This document shows positions 27,232 to 35,785 of a stretch of 64,000 nucleotides of DNA, one piece after another (the stretch's first letter is position 1; each line of letters opens with the position of its first letter). The position numbers and the translations under genes were made by a program. The DNA comes from Roseovarius sp. (lineage in GTDB: Bacteria > Pseudomonadota > Alphaproteobacteria > Rhodobacterales > Rhodobacteraceae). Under the pieces are notes generated by a model. That model saw only the letters and a list, made by a program, of their open reading frames with translations. It made no database searches and was not told where the DNA came from. The stretch spans positions 186,001-250,000 of the forward strand of contig JARGOC010000002.1 in assembly GCA_029212365.1 (NCBI GenBank), in the 5' to 3' direction.

Positions 27232-28506
27232 TCAAACATTCAGCAATTCGTGCAATGCCAGCACCATCACTTGGGCTGATTGCACCATATCCTGGATGCC
27301 GACGTATTCATCCGGCTTGTGCGCCAAGTCCAGAATGCCCGGCCCATAGGCGATGCAGTTTTTCAGCCGTCCGATCCTGTCGATGTGTTTTTGGTCATAG
27401 GTGCCGGGGCTGACCACATATTCCGCCTCGCGGCCGAAAACCTGGTGCACGGCCTGCGCCACCGCGCCCACCACCGGGGCGGAGCGATCAGTCATTGTTG
27501 GCAGTACCCGGTGCAATTCGCGGATGTCATAGTCAAAACCGGGGCGATTCTCGCGCACGGTTTCCAGCACATCGCGCACTTCTGTTTCCACGTCGCCGAT
27601 GTTTTCCTCTATCAGAAACCGGCGATCAATCACCATGCGGCAGCGATCCGGCACACAAGGCGCGGGCAAGCCCGAGTAATCAACATCCTGTTCAGGCTCA
27701 CCACCGTGCATCGAATTGATGTTCAGCGTTGATTGCTTGGCGCCTTCGGGCACCACGGGCATTTCGGTGTGTTTCATGGCCAATGCGGGAAACAGGCTGG
27801 TCTCCATCTCCTGCATTACGGCTCCCATGTGGCGCACAGCACAATCGCCTAGGAATGGCATGGAGCCATGGGCAATCTCGCCCTTGGTTTCGATCTCGGC
27901 CCACCAGACCCCGCGATGGCCCAGGCAAATGCGGTCTTTGTTCAATGGTTCGGGAATAATCACATGATCGACATGGGCATAGCGCCCCTGTTCCGCCAGA
28001 TAGGCAACACCGCCGAAGCCGCCGGATTCCTCATCAGCGGTGCCGGAAATCTCAATTGAGCCCGCGTAATCCGGGCACAGGTCAACGAACACTTCGGCGG
28101 CGATGATGCTGGCGGCCAGCCCACCTTTCATATCACAGGCACCGCGGCCATAAACCCGCCCGTCTTTTACCTCGCCTCCAAAGGGATCAACACTCCAGCC
28201 GTGGCCGGCCTCGACCACATCAATGTGACTGTTGAAATGCACGCATTCACCGGGGATTTTGCCCTCTCGCCGTGCCACGATGTTCCAGCGCGGATAGGTG
28301 TCACTGTCGCCAATCGCGCCTTTGGCGCGGATCAGCTCGGTTTCAAACCCGGCCTTCAACAGCCGCCGGTCCAGATAATCGCAGATGTCGCGGTAAAGCG
28401 CGCCCGGAGGGTTCAACGTGGGAATGCGGATCAAATCCTGCGTCAGCGCCACCAGATCACTGGTGCGCGCCTCAACCTCGGCTCTCAGCTTATCTGCCAA
28501 TGGCAT
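27232..28506 (-). CDS. M20-family deacylase (acetylornithine deacetylase/DapE-like)
   Basis: Zinc amidohydrolase of 424 residues from the ATG at 28506 (AAAGGAGG 5 nt upstream). Metal and catalytic residues are all seen: H-I-D-V-V near 92, G-R-G-A-C-D-M-K-G-G near 117-126, the E-E of A-D-E-E-S-G-G, P-E-P near 195, and the last ligand in L-A-H-K-P-D-E-Y. The family covers ArgE, DapE and many N-acyl amino-acid or carbamoyl hydrolases; the substrate is undecided. It follows the nitronate monooxygenase gene with an 86-nt gap on the same strand. Confidence 0.85.
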   Translation of the reverse strand: MPLADKLRAEVEARTSDLVALTQDLIRIPTLNPPGALYRDICDYLDRRLLKAGFETELIRAKGAIGDSDTYPRWNIVARREGKIPGECVHFNSHIDVVEAGHGWSVDPFGGEVKDGRVYGRGACDMKGGLAASIIAAEVFVDLCPDYAGSIEISGTADEESGGFGGVAYLAEQGRYAHVDHVIIPEPLNKDRICLGHRGVWWAEIETKGEIAHGSMPFLGDCAVRHMGAVMQEMETSLFPALAMKHTEMPVVPEGAKQSTLNINSMHGGEPEQDVDYSGLPAPCVPDRCRMVIDRRFLIEENIGDVETEVRDVLETVRENRPGFDYDIRELHRVLPTMTDRSAPVVGAVAQAVHQVFGREAEYVVSPGTYDQKHIDRIGRLKNCIAYGPGILDLAHKPDEYVGIQDMVQSAQVMVLALHELLNV

Positions 28507-28592
28507 GGTCGCCTCCTTTAAGGGTTTGGCAGAGCCTAGCACCCAATTACCGATAACAGAAGGCACAGTTGCGCAGGAGAAACGGCGAAAAA

Positions 28593-29576
28593 TCAGTCCC
28601 TTGGGGACTTTATCCAACTCGCGGCACTGCCCGCCAGAGTTTCGGCGTCCGCTACCATGTTTTTGATGATTTCATGTGCGGTAGGGCGGTCATGGATCAG
28701 ACCCGCCGCCTCGCCTACAAAGGTATTCGCGCGCTCAGGATCGCCGGCGTTCCACCCGTCTATCCACTGCGCTGATTGAGCTTCTGCTTGCGCCATCAGC
28801 CCGTCCAGATCGTTGTGCCAACGCTCGGTAAAGGCATTGCGCAACACCCGCGCCGTATAGCGCGTGGGCCAATTCAGAAACCGCGCCTTATCCATCACCG
28901 ACGATCGGATTGTCTGATCTCCGGTGGCTGCAATCGCGGCATCGCTCATGGCGTCTGAGACATGGGCCTCTTCAGTCGCCCAAAAGCGAGAGCCGACTAG
29001 AACTCCGTCTGCCCCCAGCATCAATGCGGCGGCCAGTCCACGCCCATCGGCCACACCACCTGCGGCCAACAAAAGCGTGTCTGGCGCATGGGCGCGCAGC
29101 CAATCGGCCACTTCGGGCACCAATGTAAATGTTGCGCGGCGTTCACCATGGCCACCGGCCTCAGCGCCTTGGGCGACGATCACCTTTGCACCAGCCCGTG
29201 CCGCATGCTGGGCATCGCGCAGGGTTTGCACCTGACAGATCAACGGCACGCCAGCCTCTGCAATCGCATCGACAAAGGGTGAGGGATCACCAAAGCTAAG
29301 AAACATCGCCGCCGGGTTACACGCTAGGACCTTATCCAACACTTGCGGTTGTTCGGCCAGTTTCCAGGTGATCAAACCTGCGCCAACTTTGGCATTGCCA
29401 GCCTGGCGAAACTGCTCTTCGATCCATTCCGTATCACCGTACCCGCCGCCGATCAGCCCCAACCCTCCGGCTTGGGTCACGGCCGAGGCCAATTTGCCCC
29501 CCGCGGCAAAGGCCATCGGAGCCGATACAATCGGGTGGTCCAGATCAAATGCGTCGGTCAGTCGGGTTTGAAACAT
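28593..29576 (-). CDS. Nitronate monooxygenase
   Basis: FMN-dependent TIM-barrel enzyme of the 2-nitropropane dioxygenase family, 327 residues, oxidising toxic alkyl nitronates such as propionate 3-nitronate. Seen are the N-terminal H-P-I-V-S-A-P-M block, G-G-G-Y-G-D near 43, and the FMN-phosphate region V-A-Q-G-A-E-A-G-G-H-G near 134-144 with the conserved His. Further on, G-A-D-G-V-L-V-G-S-R-F and T-E-E-A also fit. It lies 15 nt after rpe on the same strand, suggesting co-transcription. Confidence 0.88.
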   Translation of the reverse strand: MFQTRLTDAFDLDHPIVSAPMAFAAGGKLASAVTQAGGLGLIGGGYGDTEWIEEQFRQAGNAKVGAGLITWKLAEQPQVLDKVLACNPAAMFLSFGDPSPFVDAIAEAGVPLICQVQTLRDAQHAARAGAKVIVAQGAEAGGHGERRATFTLVPEVADWLRAHAPDTLLLAAGGVADGRGLAAALMLGADGVLVGSRFWATEEAHVSDAMSDAAIAATGDQTIRSSVMDKARFLNWPTRYTARVLRNAFTERWHNDLDGLMAQAEAQSAQWIDGWNAGDPERANTFVGEAAGLIHDRPTAHEIIKNMVADAETLAGSAASWIKSPRD

Positions 29577-29591
29577 TGGGTTGCCCTTTGA

Positions 29592-30278
29592 TCAGCTGGT
29601 CTGCGCAGCCGCACGCAAGGCGCGGATGTTGTCGCCATAAACCTGCGGAGTGGCCACATTGCCGCCTTTGAACACTGCGGACCCGGCCACCAGAACATCG
29701 GCCCCGGCTGCGGCCACCAATGGTGCTGTTTCAACTGTCACGCCGCCATCGATCTGAATGTGGATCGGCCGATCGCCAATCATCTGGCGCAGGCGGCGGG
29801 TTTTCTCGACCCCGCTGTGAATGAACTTCTGACCACCAAAACCGGGGTTTACGGTCATGATCAAAACCATATCCACAAGGTCCAGCACATGTTCGATGCT
29901 CTCCAGCGGTGTGCCGGGGTTCAACGATACACCTGCCATTTTTCCGGTGGCTTTGATGGCCTGCACGGTGCGGTGGATATGCGGGCCTGCCTCAACATGG
30001 GCGGTGATCATATCAGCGCCGGCCTCAGCGTAGGCATCAATATATGGATCAACAGGTGCGATCATCAGATGCACATCCATGAAGGTTTTCACATGTGGGC
30101 GAAACGCTTTGACTGCTGGCGGGCCAAACGTCAGATTTGGCACGAAATGCCCATCCATCACATCCACATGCACCCAATCGGCACCTTGTGCTTCAATGGC
30201 TTGAATTTCCTCACCAAAATTGGCGAAATCCGCGCTTAGGATCGACGGGGCGATCTTGATGGAACGGTCGAATGACAT
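29592..30278 (-). CDS. rpe: Ribulose-phosphate 3-epimerase
   Basis: Interconverts ribulose 5-phosphate and xylulose 5-phosphate in the pentose phosphate pathway. 228 residues from the ATG at 30278 (AGGAGA 5 nt before; the longer open frame upstream lacks a ribosome site). Conserved elements: I-A-P-S-I-L-S-A-D near 8, [12 protein letters not shown] near 33-44 with metal-binding His and Asp, [10 protein letters not shown] near 140, and I-D-G-G-V near 176. Confidence 0.95.
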   Translation of the reverse strand: MSFDRSIKIAPSILSADFANFGEEIQAIEAQGADWVHVDVMDGHFVPNLTFGPPAVKAFRPHVKTFMDVHLMIAPVDPYIDAYAEAGADMITAHVEAGPHIHRTVQAIKATGKMAGVSLNPGTPLESIEHVLDLVDMVLIMTVNPGFGGQKFIHSGVEKTRRLRQMIGDRPIHIQIDGGVTVETAPLVAAAGADVLVAGSAVFKGGNVATPQVYGDNIRALRAAAQTS

Positions 30279-30369
30279 GTTTGTCTCCTGCATGCAGCGC
30301 GATTGGTTGCTTTGCGGCTTTGTGCAGCCAATGGCAGGGCGCGTCCAGTAAATTTGAAAGCTCACACCG

Positions 30370-30678
30370 ATGCAAGGCATGAAGATGCACCGTGATCTAC
30401 GGATCATCGACATCCTGACCTTCGTCGCCGAGGCTTATGGCGATTAGGGGTGTGCAAATCGTGATGTCCCTGTCGCTACTATGCGCGTGCTGTGCGAAGA
30501 GGGTAATGTGATCGGCACGGCCTTTTACATCATGGATGAGGTCACAACCTTCCAAGGCGTAAAAAAACGCGTCCTGGATGACAATGCCTGAGACCCGGCA
30601 AAGGGTCTGACGTTGGGCCGTTATGTGCCCGAGTTCGCGCGGCAGGGCCTAAAGGCAGCCCTGCGCGATGTTTGTTAG
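30370..30678 (+). pseudogene. Decayed gene with two in-frame stops
   Basis: From the ATG at 30370 one frame runs 102 codons to a TAG at 30676 but is broken by TAG at 30445 and TGA at 30589. No frameshift is needed, and the pieces read like protein: [18 protein letters not shown], then M-R-V-L-C-E-E-G-N-V-I-G-T-A-F-Y, then L-T-L-G-R-Y-V-P-E-F-A-R-Q-G-L. Third codon positions are C/G rich as in real genes nearby. I do not recognise the family. It is probably a recently inactivated gene; sequencing error or recoding are less likely explanations. Confidence 0.6.
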
Positions 30679-30687
30679 AGGCGGCTA

Positions 30688-30882
30688 TTAGGCGATTTGG
30701 CCCGGCAAGCTGCACAGGTCGGTCTTATGAAGAATCGACGTCAGAAACCGGCCTTCTGTCGTGTCTTTGATGGCATAGCCATAGCCACGCAGACGGTGTT
30801 TCCATTCTCTCTCAGAAACGGCCAAAGCGCGTTCACGCATGGCGAGGGACTGCAATTCGTTATTCATCTTTGTGCTCTGCAT
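30688..30882 (-). CDS. Hypothetical 64-residue protein
   Basis: A small basic protein: an N-terminal helix rich in E and R (A-M-R-E-R-A-L-A-V-S-E-R-E-W-K-H) followed by R-G-Y-G-Y-A-I-K-D-T and a short C-terminal part with one Cys. The second half reads like a compact beta unit. The ATG at 30882 has only a distant AGGAAA; an ATG five codons later is possible. No family recognised. It is convergent with the decayed gene, 9 nt away. Confidence 0.45.
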   Translation of the reverse strand: MQSTKMNNELQSLAMRERALAVSEREWKHRLRGYGYAIKDTTEGRFLTSILHKTDLCSLPGQIA

Positions 30883-31323
30883 CGGTCTGTTTCCTGTTTA
30901 ACTACAATCGTTGCGGGATCAGGGATAATTAAGGACCATGGCCGAAATCGTGAACAATTGTGTCAATAGCGGGGATTGTTCATGGCATGGATACAATCGA
31001 CATGTCTTGCTCAGGTGATTGTTGATCACTCTCTTGGAGCGAGGACACGGATGTTTTGAACGTGCCTGATACCCTTTCAAGGGCCTTGGTGCCGAGGATT
31101 GAATTGCCTTGCGTGCATACCTAGGTAAGCTGCCCACATTCCACCACCGGCACCCCTGCTGTGCAGTGCTGAAATTGCCAGACGTTAGTGCACTGCAGGC
31201 CATGGGATTACACTGCTGATTTCCTAATCTGGAACACGGTGAAACACCATGAATCTGCCCTTGTAAATCCTGTGCTCTGCCTATAGATACATGGCTTCTT
31301 TCAACTGTCCCACCGGAGTTCCC
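30883..31323. other. Gene-poor 440-bp stretch upstream of rpoZ
   Basis: No frame here has coding character, and I see no tRNA, tmRNA, SRP or 6S RNA signature. It has a lower G+C feel in its first half and one 8-bp inverted repeat (TGCAGTGC at 31162-31169 with GCACTGCA at 31190-31197) about 130 nt before rpoZ. It must hold the rpoZ-rsh promoter, but no convincing -35/-10 pair can be named. Confidence 0.5.
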
Positions 31324-31683
31324 ATGGCCCGCGTAACCACCGAAGATTGCGTCGACAAGGTACCTAACCGTTTTGACCTGGTGATGCTTGCTGCTCACCG
31401 TGCCCGCGAAATTTCGGCTGGATCGCCTATTACTGTGGATCGTGACAACGATAAGAACCCTGTCGTGTCCCTGCGTGAGATCGCAGAAGAGACCCAGTCA
31501 GCTGATGATCTGCGTGAGCGTCTGATCGAATCGAATCAGACTCAGATCGAAGTGGATGAACCCGAAGAAGACAGCATGGCGCTGTTGATGGGTGGCGGCA
31601 CCGAGGCAGACAAACCCGCCGATGACGACATGTCAGAGGAAAAACTGCTTCGGGCATTGATGGAAGCACAAGGCCAGGGCTAA
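31324..31683 (+). CDS. rpoZ: RNA polymerase omega subunit
   Basis: Small subunit that aids assembly of RNA polymerase around beta-prime and forms part of the ppGpp site 1 in proteobacteria. It has 119 residues: A-R-V-T-T-E-D-C, then [16 protein letters not shown] (the conserved core), and a long acidic C-terminal tail typical of alphaproteobacteria. The ATG at 31324 follows CGGAG; an in-frame ATG 33 nt upstream is discarded. It is 30 nt before the (p)ppGpp enzyme gene, the classical rpoZ-rsh pair. Confidence 0.95.
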   Translation: MARVTTEDCVDKVPNRFDLVMLAAHRAREISAGSPITVDRDNDKNPVVSLREIAEETQSADDLRERLIESNQTQIEVDEPEEDSMALLMGGGTEADKPADDDMSEEKLLRALMEAQGQG

Positions 31684-31713
31684 GCCCCGGCCCCACGATG
31701 GGATGATGCGCGG

Positions 31714-33855
31714 ATGATCCCTGTTGAAGAGCTTTTAAGTGAAATCCGCGCCTACAACCCCAAAGCAGAAGAATCGCTGATCAGCGAGGCTTATGCCTAT
31801 GGTCTTGAGATGCACGAGGGGCAAAAACGCCATTCCGGCGAGCCCTATTTCAGCCATCCCGTTGCGGTTGCGATGATCCTGGCCGAGCAACGGCTGGATG
31901 ATGCCACCATCATCACGGCGCTGTTGCATGACACCATCGAAGACACCCCCGCATCCTATGCCACAGTAACCGAGAGGTTTGGCGGCGAAATCGCTGATCT
32001 GGTGGATGGCGTTACCAAGCTGACCAACCTTCAACTCAGCTCGACGGAAACCCAGCAGGCCGAGAACTTTCGCAAGCTGTTCATGGCCATGTCCAAGGAT
32101 ATGCGTGTGATCCTGGTCAAGCTGGCCGACCGTCTGCACAATATGCGCACGATCAAGGCAATGCGCCCCGACAAGCAGCACCAAAAAGCCCGCGAGACGA
32201 TGGATATCTTCGCACCGCTGGCGGGCCGCATGGGCATGCAATGGATGCGCGAAGAGCTGGAAGACCTGGCCTTTAAGGTATTGAACCCCGAGGCCCGCGC
32301 ATCAATCATCCGCCGGTTTTTGACTCTGCAAAAGGCCTCGGATGATGTGATTGGCCGGATCACCACCGATATGCGTCATGAATTCAGCAAGGCCGGTGTT
32401 ACGGCTGAGGTGCTGGGGCGTGCCAAGAAACCCTATTCGATCTGGCGCAAGATGCAGGAGAAGGACATCGGGTTCTCTCGACTGTCTGACATTTACGGCT
32501 TTCGTATCATCACGGATACAGATGCCGACTGCTATGCTGCACTGGGGGCGATCCATCAACGCTGGCGCGCTGTGCCGGGCCGGTTCAAGGATTACATCAG
32601 CCAGCCGAAATCAAATGGCTATCGTTCCATCCATACCACTGTATCGGGCCGAGATGGCAAACGGGTAGAAGTGCAGATCCGCACACACCAAATGCATGAT
32701 GTTGCCGAAACCGGCGTGGCCGCGCATTGGTCGTACCGCGATGGCGAACCCTCGGCAAACCCGTTTGCTGTTGATCCTGCCCGTTGGATCGCCAACCTGA
32801 CCGAGCAGTTTGACGCCGAAGAAGACCATGCTGAGTTTCTGGAAGCGGTGAAGCTGGAAATGTACGCTGACAAAGTGTTCTGCTTTACCCCTAAGGGCGA
32901 GGTGGTGAAACTGCCACGCGGTGCCACGCCCATTGATTTTGCTTATGCCATTCACACCCGAATCGGCCACGCTTGTGTCGGGGCCAAAGTGGACGGCATG
33001 CGTGTGCCCTTGTGGACGCGGGTCAAAAACGGCCAATCGGTTGAGGTGATCACCGCCGATGGGCAAACCCCGCAAAGCACTTGGCTGGATATTGCCGTGA
33101 CCGGCAAAGCACGCTCAGCCATCCGGCGTGCCCTGCGCGAAATTGACCGGGACCGGTTTATCAAGCTGGGCCGTGAACTGGCCCGCGCGGCCTTTGATCA
33201 TGTGGGCAAAAAGGCCACCGACAAGGCGCTTGAAACAGCGGCCAAACATCTGCGCCTGACCGGCGCCAATGAAATGCTGGCGCGTCTGGGCAGTGCCGAG
33301 CTGACCACTGTGCAGGTGTTGGGCGCGATTTACCCCGACATGGCCCCCGATGAGGGGGACGAGATTGGCCGCGATCTGGCGGTGATCGGCTTAGAAGCTG
33401 ATCAGAGTTTTGATCGTGCACGATGTTGCCAGCCCCTGCCGGGCGAGAGGATCGTGGGGATCACATATCGTGGCCGTGGCGTGGTGGTACATGCGATTGA
33501 TTGCGATAAACTGTCGGATTATGACGATCAACCGAACCGGTGGCTGGATCTGCATTGGCACGGCGGGAAACACCCGGCAGCCTATGAAGTCAGCCTTGAT
33601 GTGACCATCGGCAATGATGCGGGGGTGCTTGGGCGGATTTGCACCTTGATAGGAGAGCAGAAGGCCAATATCTCGGATCTGATATTTGTGGACAGAAAAC
33701 CGGACTATTATCGCCTGCAAGTCGATATCGAGCTGCGTGACGCTGAGCATTTGCATGGCGTGATTTCAGCACTGGAAGCCGAAAGCGATGTGGCCTCGAT
33801 AGAGCGTCTGCGCGACCCATCAAGGGCCGCCGGTGCCCAGCAAACCGTAGTGTAG
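31714..33855 (+). CDS. rsh: Bifunctional (p)ppGpp synthetase/hydrolase (RSH)
   Basis: Stringent-response enzyme, 713 residues. The HD hydrolase domain is at the N terminus (H48 in Y-F-S-H-P, H72-D73 in L-L-H-D-T-I-E-D-T). The synthetase domain (about 225-345) contains R-F-K-D-Y-I-S, the RxKD form seen in bifunctional enzymes rather than the ExDD of monofunctional RelA, and G-Y-R-S-I-H. Then follow TGS (K-V-F-C-F-T-P-K-G) and a C-terminal ACT domain (D-A-G-V-L-G-R-I). Both activities are predicted intact. Likely the only long RSH protein, as usual in this order. Confidence 0.95.
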   Translation: MIPVEELLSEIRAYNPKAEESLISEAYAYGLEMHEGQKRHSGEPYFSHPVAVAMILAEQRLDDATIITALLHDTIEDTPASYATVTERFGGEIADLVDGVTKLTNLQLSSTETQQAENFRKLFMAMSKDMRVILVKLADRLHNMRTIKAMRPDKQHQKARETMDIFAPLAGRMGMQWMREELEDLAFKVLNPEARASIIRRFLTLQKASDDVIGRITTDMRHEFSKAGVTAEVLGRAKKPYSIWRKMQEKDIGFSRLSDIYGFRIITDTDADCYAALGAIHQRWRAVPGRFKDYISQPKSNGYRSIHTTVSGRDGKRVEVQIRTHQMHDVAETGVAAHWSYRDGEPSANPFAVDPARWIANLTEQFDAEEDHAEFLEAVKLEMYADKVFCFTPKGEVVKLPRGATPIDFAYAIHTRIGHACVGAKVDGMRVPLWTRVKNGQSVEVITADGQTPQSTWLDIAVTGKARSAIRRALREIDRDRFIKLGRELARAAFDHVGKKATDKALETAAKHLRLTGANEMLARLGSAELTTVQVLGAIYPDMAPDEGDEIGRDLAVIGLEADQSFDRARCCQPLPGERIVGITYRGRGVVVHAIDCDKLSDYDDQPNRWLDLHWHGGKHPAAYEVSLDVTIGNDAGVLGRICTLIGEQKANISDLIFVDRKPDYYRLQVDIELRDAEHLHGVISALEAESDVASIERLRDPSRAAGAQQTVV

Positions 33856-33863
33856 GAGCGCGC

Positions 33864-34526
33864 GTGGTATTCAAACGCCGAGATAAACGGCCATGGTACA
33901 AAGCCGTCGCAGACTTCGTCTGGCCCAAAGGTGGCTGGGCGCGGGGTTTTCACTATGTGAAGCACCGTGTGCGGCGTTTACCTGATCCGCCACACCGGAT
34001 TGCGCGCGGCATCTTTGCGGGCATCTTCGTGACGTTTTCACCGCTCTTTGGTCTACATTTCTTTTTGGCGGTGACTGTCGCCTGGATTATGCGGGGCAAT
34101 ATCGTGGCCGCCTTGCTGGCGACGTTCTTTGGCAATCCGCTGACGTTCCTGCCCATTGGGGCGATGTCCCTGAACACCGGCTATTACATATTGGGTTTGA
34201 ACAAGCTTAGCGAAGAAGATGTTCAACGTTCACTTGGGGGCAAGTTTGTCGACGCAGGCGAGGATTTGTGGCACAACTTCACGGCTGTCTTCACCCATGC
34301 GCAATCAGACTGGAGCCACCTGTCGGTGTTTTATGACGAGGTGTTTCTACCCTATCTGGTGGGCGGTCTCATTCCGGGTGCGATATTCGGAACGGGTGGT
34401 TATTATATCTCACTGCCCTTGATCAAAGCCTATAAAAACCGCCGCAAAGGCGCGATTAAATCCAAGCTGGCAGCGCTAAAAGAGAAAGCCGCCGCCAAGG
34501 CAAAAGCAAAAGGTGAAACGGACTAA
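33864..34526 (+). CDS. DUF2062 membrane protein
   Basis: 220 residues with a basic N terminus, at least two strong hydrophobic segments (F-A-G-I-F-V-T-F-S-P-L-F-G-L-H-F around 55 and G-G-L-I-P-G-A-I-F-G-T-G-G-Y-Y-I near 165) and a Lys/Ala-rich C-terminal tail. The P-x-R-I-A-R-G-I-F-A-G and G-N-P-L-T-F-L-P motifs mark DUF2062, inner-membrane proteins of unknown role. The start is GTG with GGAG upstream, 8 nt after the rsh stop, so it is in the rpoZ-rsh transcript. Confidence 0.85.
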   Translation: MVFKRRDKRPWYKAVADFVWPKGGWARGFHYVKHRVRRLPDPPHRIARGIFAGIFVTFSPLFGLHFFLAVTVAWIMRGNIVAALLATFFGNPLTFLPIGAMSLNTGYYILGLNKLSEEDVQRSLGGKFVDAGEDLWHNFTAVFTHAQSDWSHLSVFYDEVFLPYLVGGLIPGAIFGTGGYYISLPLIKAYKNRRKGAIKSKLAALKEKAAAKAKAKGETD

Positions 34527-34819
34527 AACCAACTGGCTGAGGTGTCATTGCCTTCCCAAAAGCCCGTTTGGTTACTTGCCTCAACCATGCACCATTGCAG
34601 ATTGGTGCGCTGCAGATGGCGTTCGGCTTGTTTGTGCAACTTAGGCTCAAATTTCGAACGCACCAAAAGATCGCACAGCGCCCCACACCGATGCCGCACC
34701 CGGTGGGCAAAATAATCTTGCGAGAGAGGCGGCACCAGCGCGAAGATTAACAGAGCGCCGTCGTCAACGCCTCGCCAAGAGGCGGATTTGGGGGTTTGTG
34801 TTCGCCCCGAGTGGCCCAT
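34523..34819 (-). CDS. Hypothetical protein, doubtful
   Basis: A 98-codon frame that fills the 300-nt space between the DUF2062 and fdhD genes and ends convergent with DUF2062 (4-nt overlap). Its sequence has regular charged and aromatic spacing (L-S-Q-D-Y-F-A-H-R-V-R-H-R-C, F-E-P-K-L-H-K-Q-A-E-R-H-L-Q) and a W-rich C terminus, more protein-like than the antisense frames elsewhere. No family is recognised and no Shine-Dalgarno precedes the ATG. If unreal, this interval holds only the fdhD promoter. Confidence 0.35.
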   Translation of the reverse strand: MGHSGRTQTPKSASWRGVDDGALLIFALVPPLSQDYFAHRVRHRCGALCDLLVRSKFEPKLHKQAERHLQRTNLQWCMVEASNQTGFWEGNDTSASWF

Positions 34820-34830
34820 AGATTGTCAAA

Positions 34831-35757
34831 ATGGGTGGCACCGGCCCGGCCCCTTACCCAGAGGAGATGCAATTGCCTGTACCCAAAGACACATCCGATT
34901 ATTTGATTGCCCCTGATCCATCAGCTGTACGGCTAACCCGCGCAGTGACAGGTGTGGATCATGACGGGCAGAAAACAGAGATTTCGGTGGTCGAAGAGCG
35001 CCCCCTGACCATTTTCCTGAACGGCCAAGAGATTGTCACGGCAATGACCATTGGGGATTATCCCGATTATCTGGCGCTGGGATTTCTGCGCAATCAGGGC
35101 ATGTTGCGCGACGATGAAACCGTGACTGGTGTGGATTATGACGAAGATCTGGAGACTGTCGTTGTGCGCACCGATGGGCAGACCACTTATGAGGACAAGC
35201 TGAAGAAGAAAACTCGCACCAGCGGCTGCGCTGTGGGCACTGTGTTTGGCGATATGATGGAAGGGCTGGAGGGCGTGCAACTGCCTGAGGTGCAGGTGAA
35301 AACCTCGGATCTTTACGCGCTGGCAAGCCGGATCAACCAGACGCCCTCGCTCTATCTGGAGGCCGGGGCGATCCATGGCACAGTGCTGTGTCAAGGTGCA
35401 CGCCCGCTGGTCTATATGGAGGACGTGGGCCGCCATAATGCGGTGGACAAGATTGCCGGCTGGATGTTTTCTGAAACTGTGAGTGCGGATGACAAGCTGC
35501 TTTATACCACCGGTCGGCTGACGTCTGAGATGGTGATCAAGACAGCGCTGATGGGGATTCCGGTGCTGGCCTCGCGCTCGGGCTTTACGGCCTGGGGGGT
35601 TGAGATCGCGCAAGCCGTGGGGCTGACTTTGATCGGGCGGATGCGTGGCAAGCGGTTCATGTGCCTGAGCGGTGAAGATCGCGTGCTGCGCGATGCGGAC
35701 CCTGCGGCGGTGCCGGATGAGGGCCGCAAGACAGGGCGCAAAGGTGCAAACGAATGA
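34831..35757 (+). CDS. fdhD: Formate dehydrogenase accessory sulfurtransferase FdhD
   Basis: FdhD passes sulfur from IscS to the bis-MGD molybdenum cofactor before insertion into formate dehydrogenase. 308 residues with E-E-R-P-L-T-I-F-L-N-G, Y-P-x-Y-L-A-L-G-F-L, and the diagnostic E-D-V-G-R-H-N-A-V-D-K near residue 192. The catalytic loop reads R-T-S-G-C-A-V-G-T, so only the first Cys of the E. coli C-x-x-C is present. Start uncertain: ATG 34831 lacks a ribosome site; ATG 34867 or TTG 34873 lie beside a GAGGAG. It heads a fdhD-mobA-mobB-moeA run serving the FDH at 44750. Confidence 0.92.
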   Translation: MGGTGPAPYPEEMQLPVPKDTSDYLIAPDPSAVRLTRAVTGVDHDGQKTEISVVEERPLTIFLNGQEIVTAMTIGDYPDYLALGFLRNQGMLRDDETVTGVDYDEDLETVVVRTDGQTTYEDKLKKKTRTSGCAVGTVFGDMMEGLEGVQLPEVQVKTSDLYALASRINQTPSLYLEAGAIHGTVLCQGARPLVYMEDVGRHNAVDKIAGWMFSETVSADDKLLYTTGRLTSEMVIKTALMGIPVLASRSGFTAWGVEIAQAVGLTLIGRMRGKRFMCLSGEDRVLRDADPAAVPDEGRKTGRKGANE

Positions 35758-35785
35758 GCTTACACTGGCTGACCGAGGACCGTAG

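Noticed and set aside
30445..30591. Recoding (stop read-through or selenocysteine) of the two stops in the decayed gene
   Set aside because: One stop is TAG and the other TGA, no SECIS-like hairpin follows the TGA, and the window's formate dehydrogenase uses Cys.
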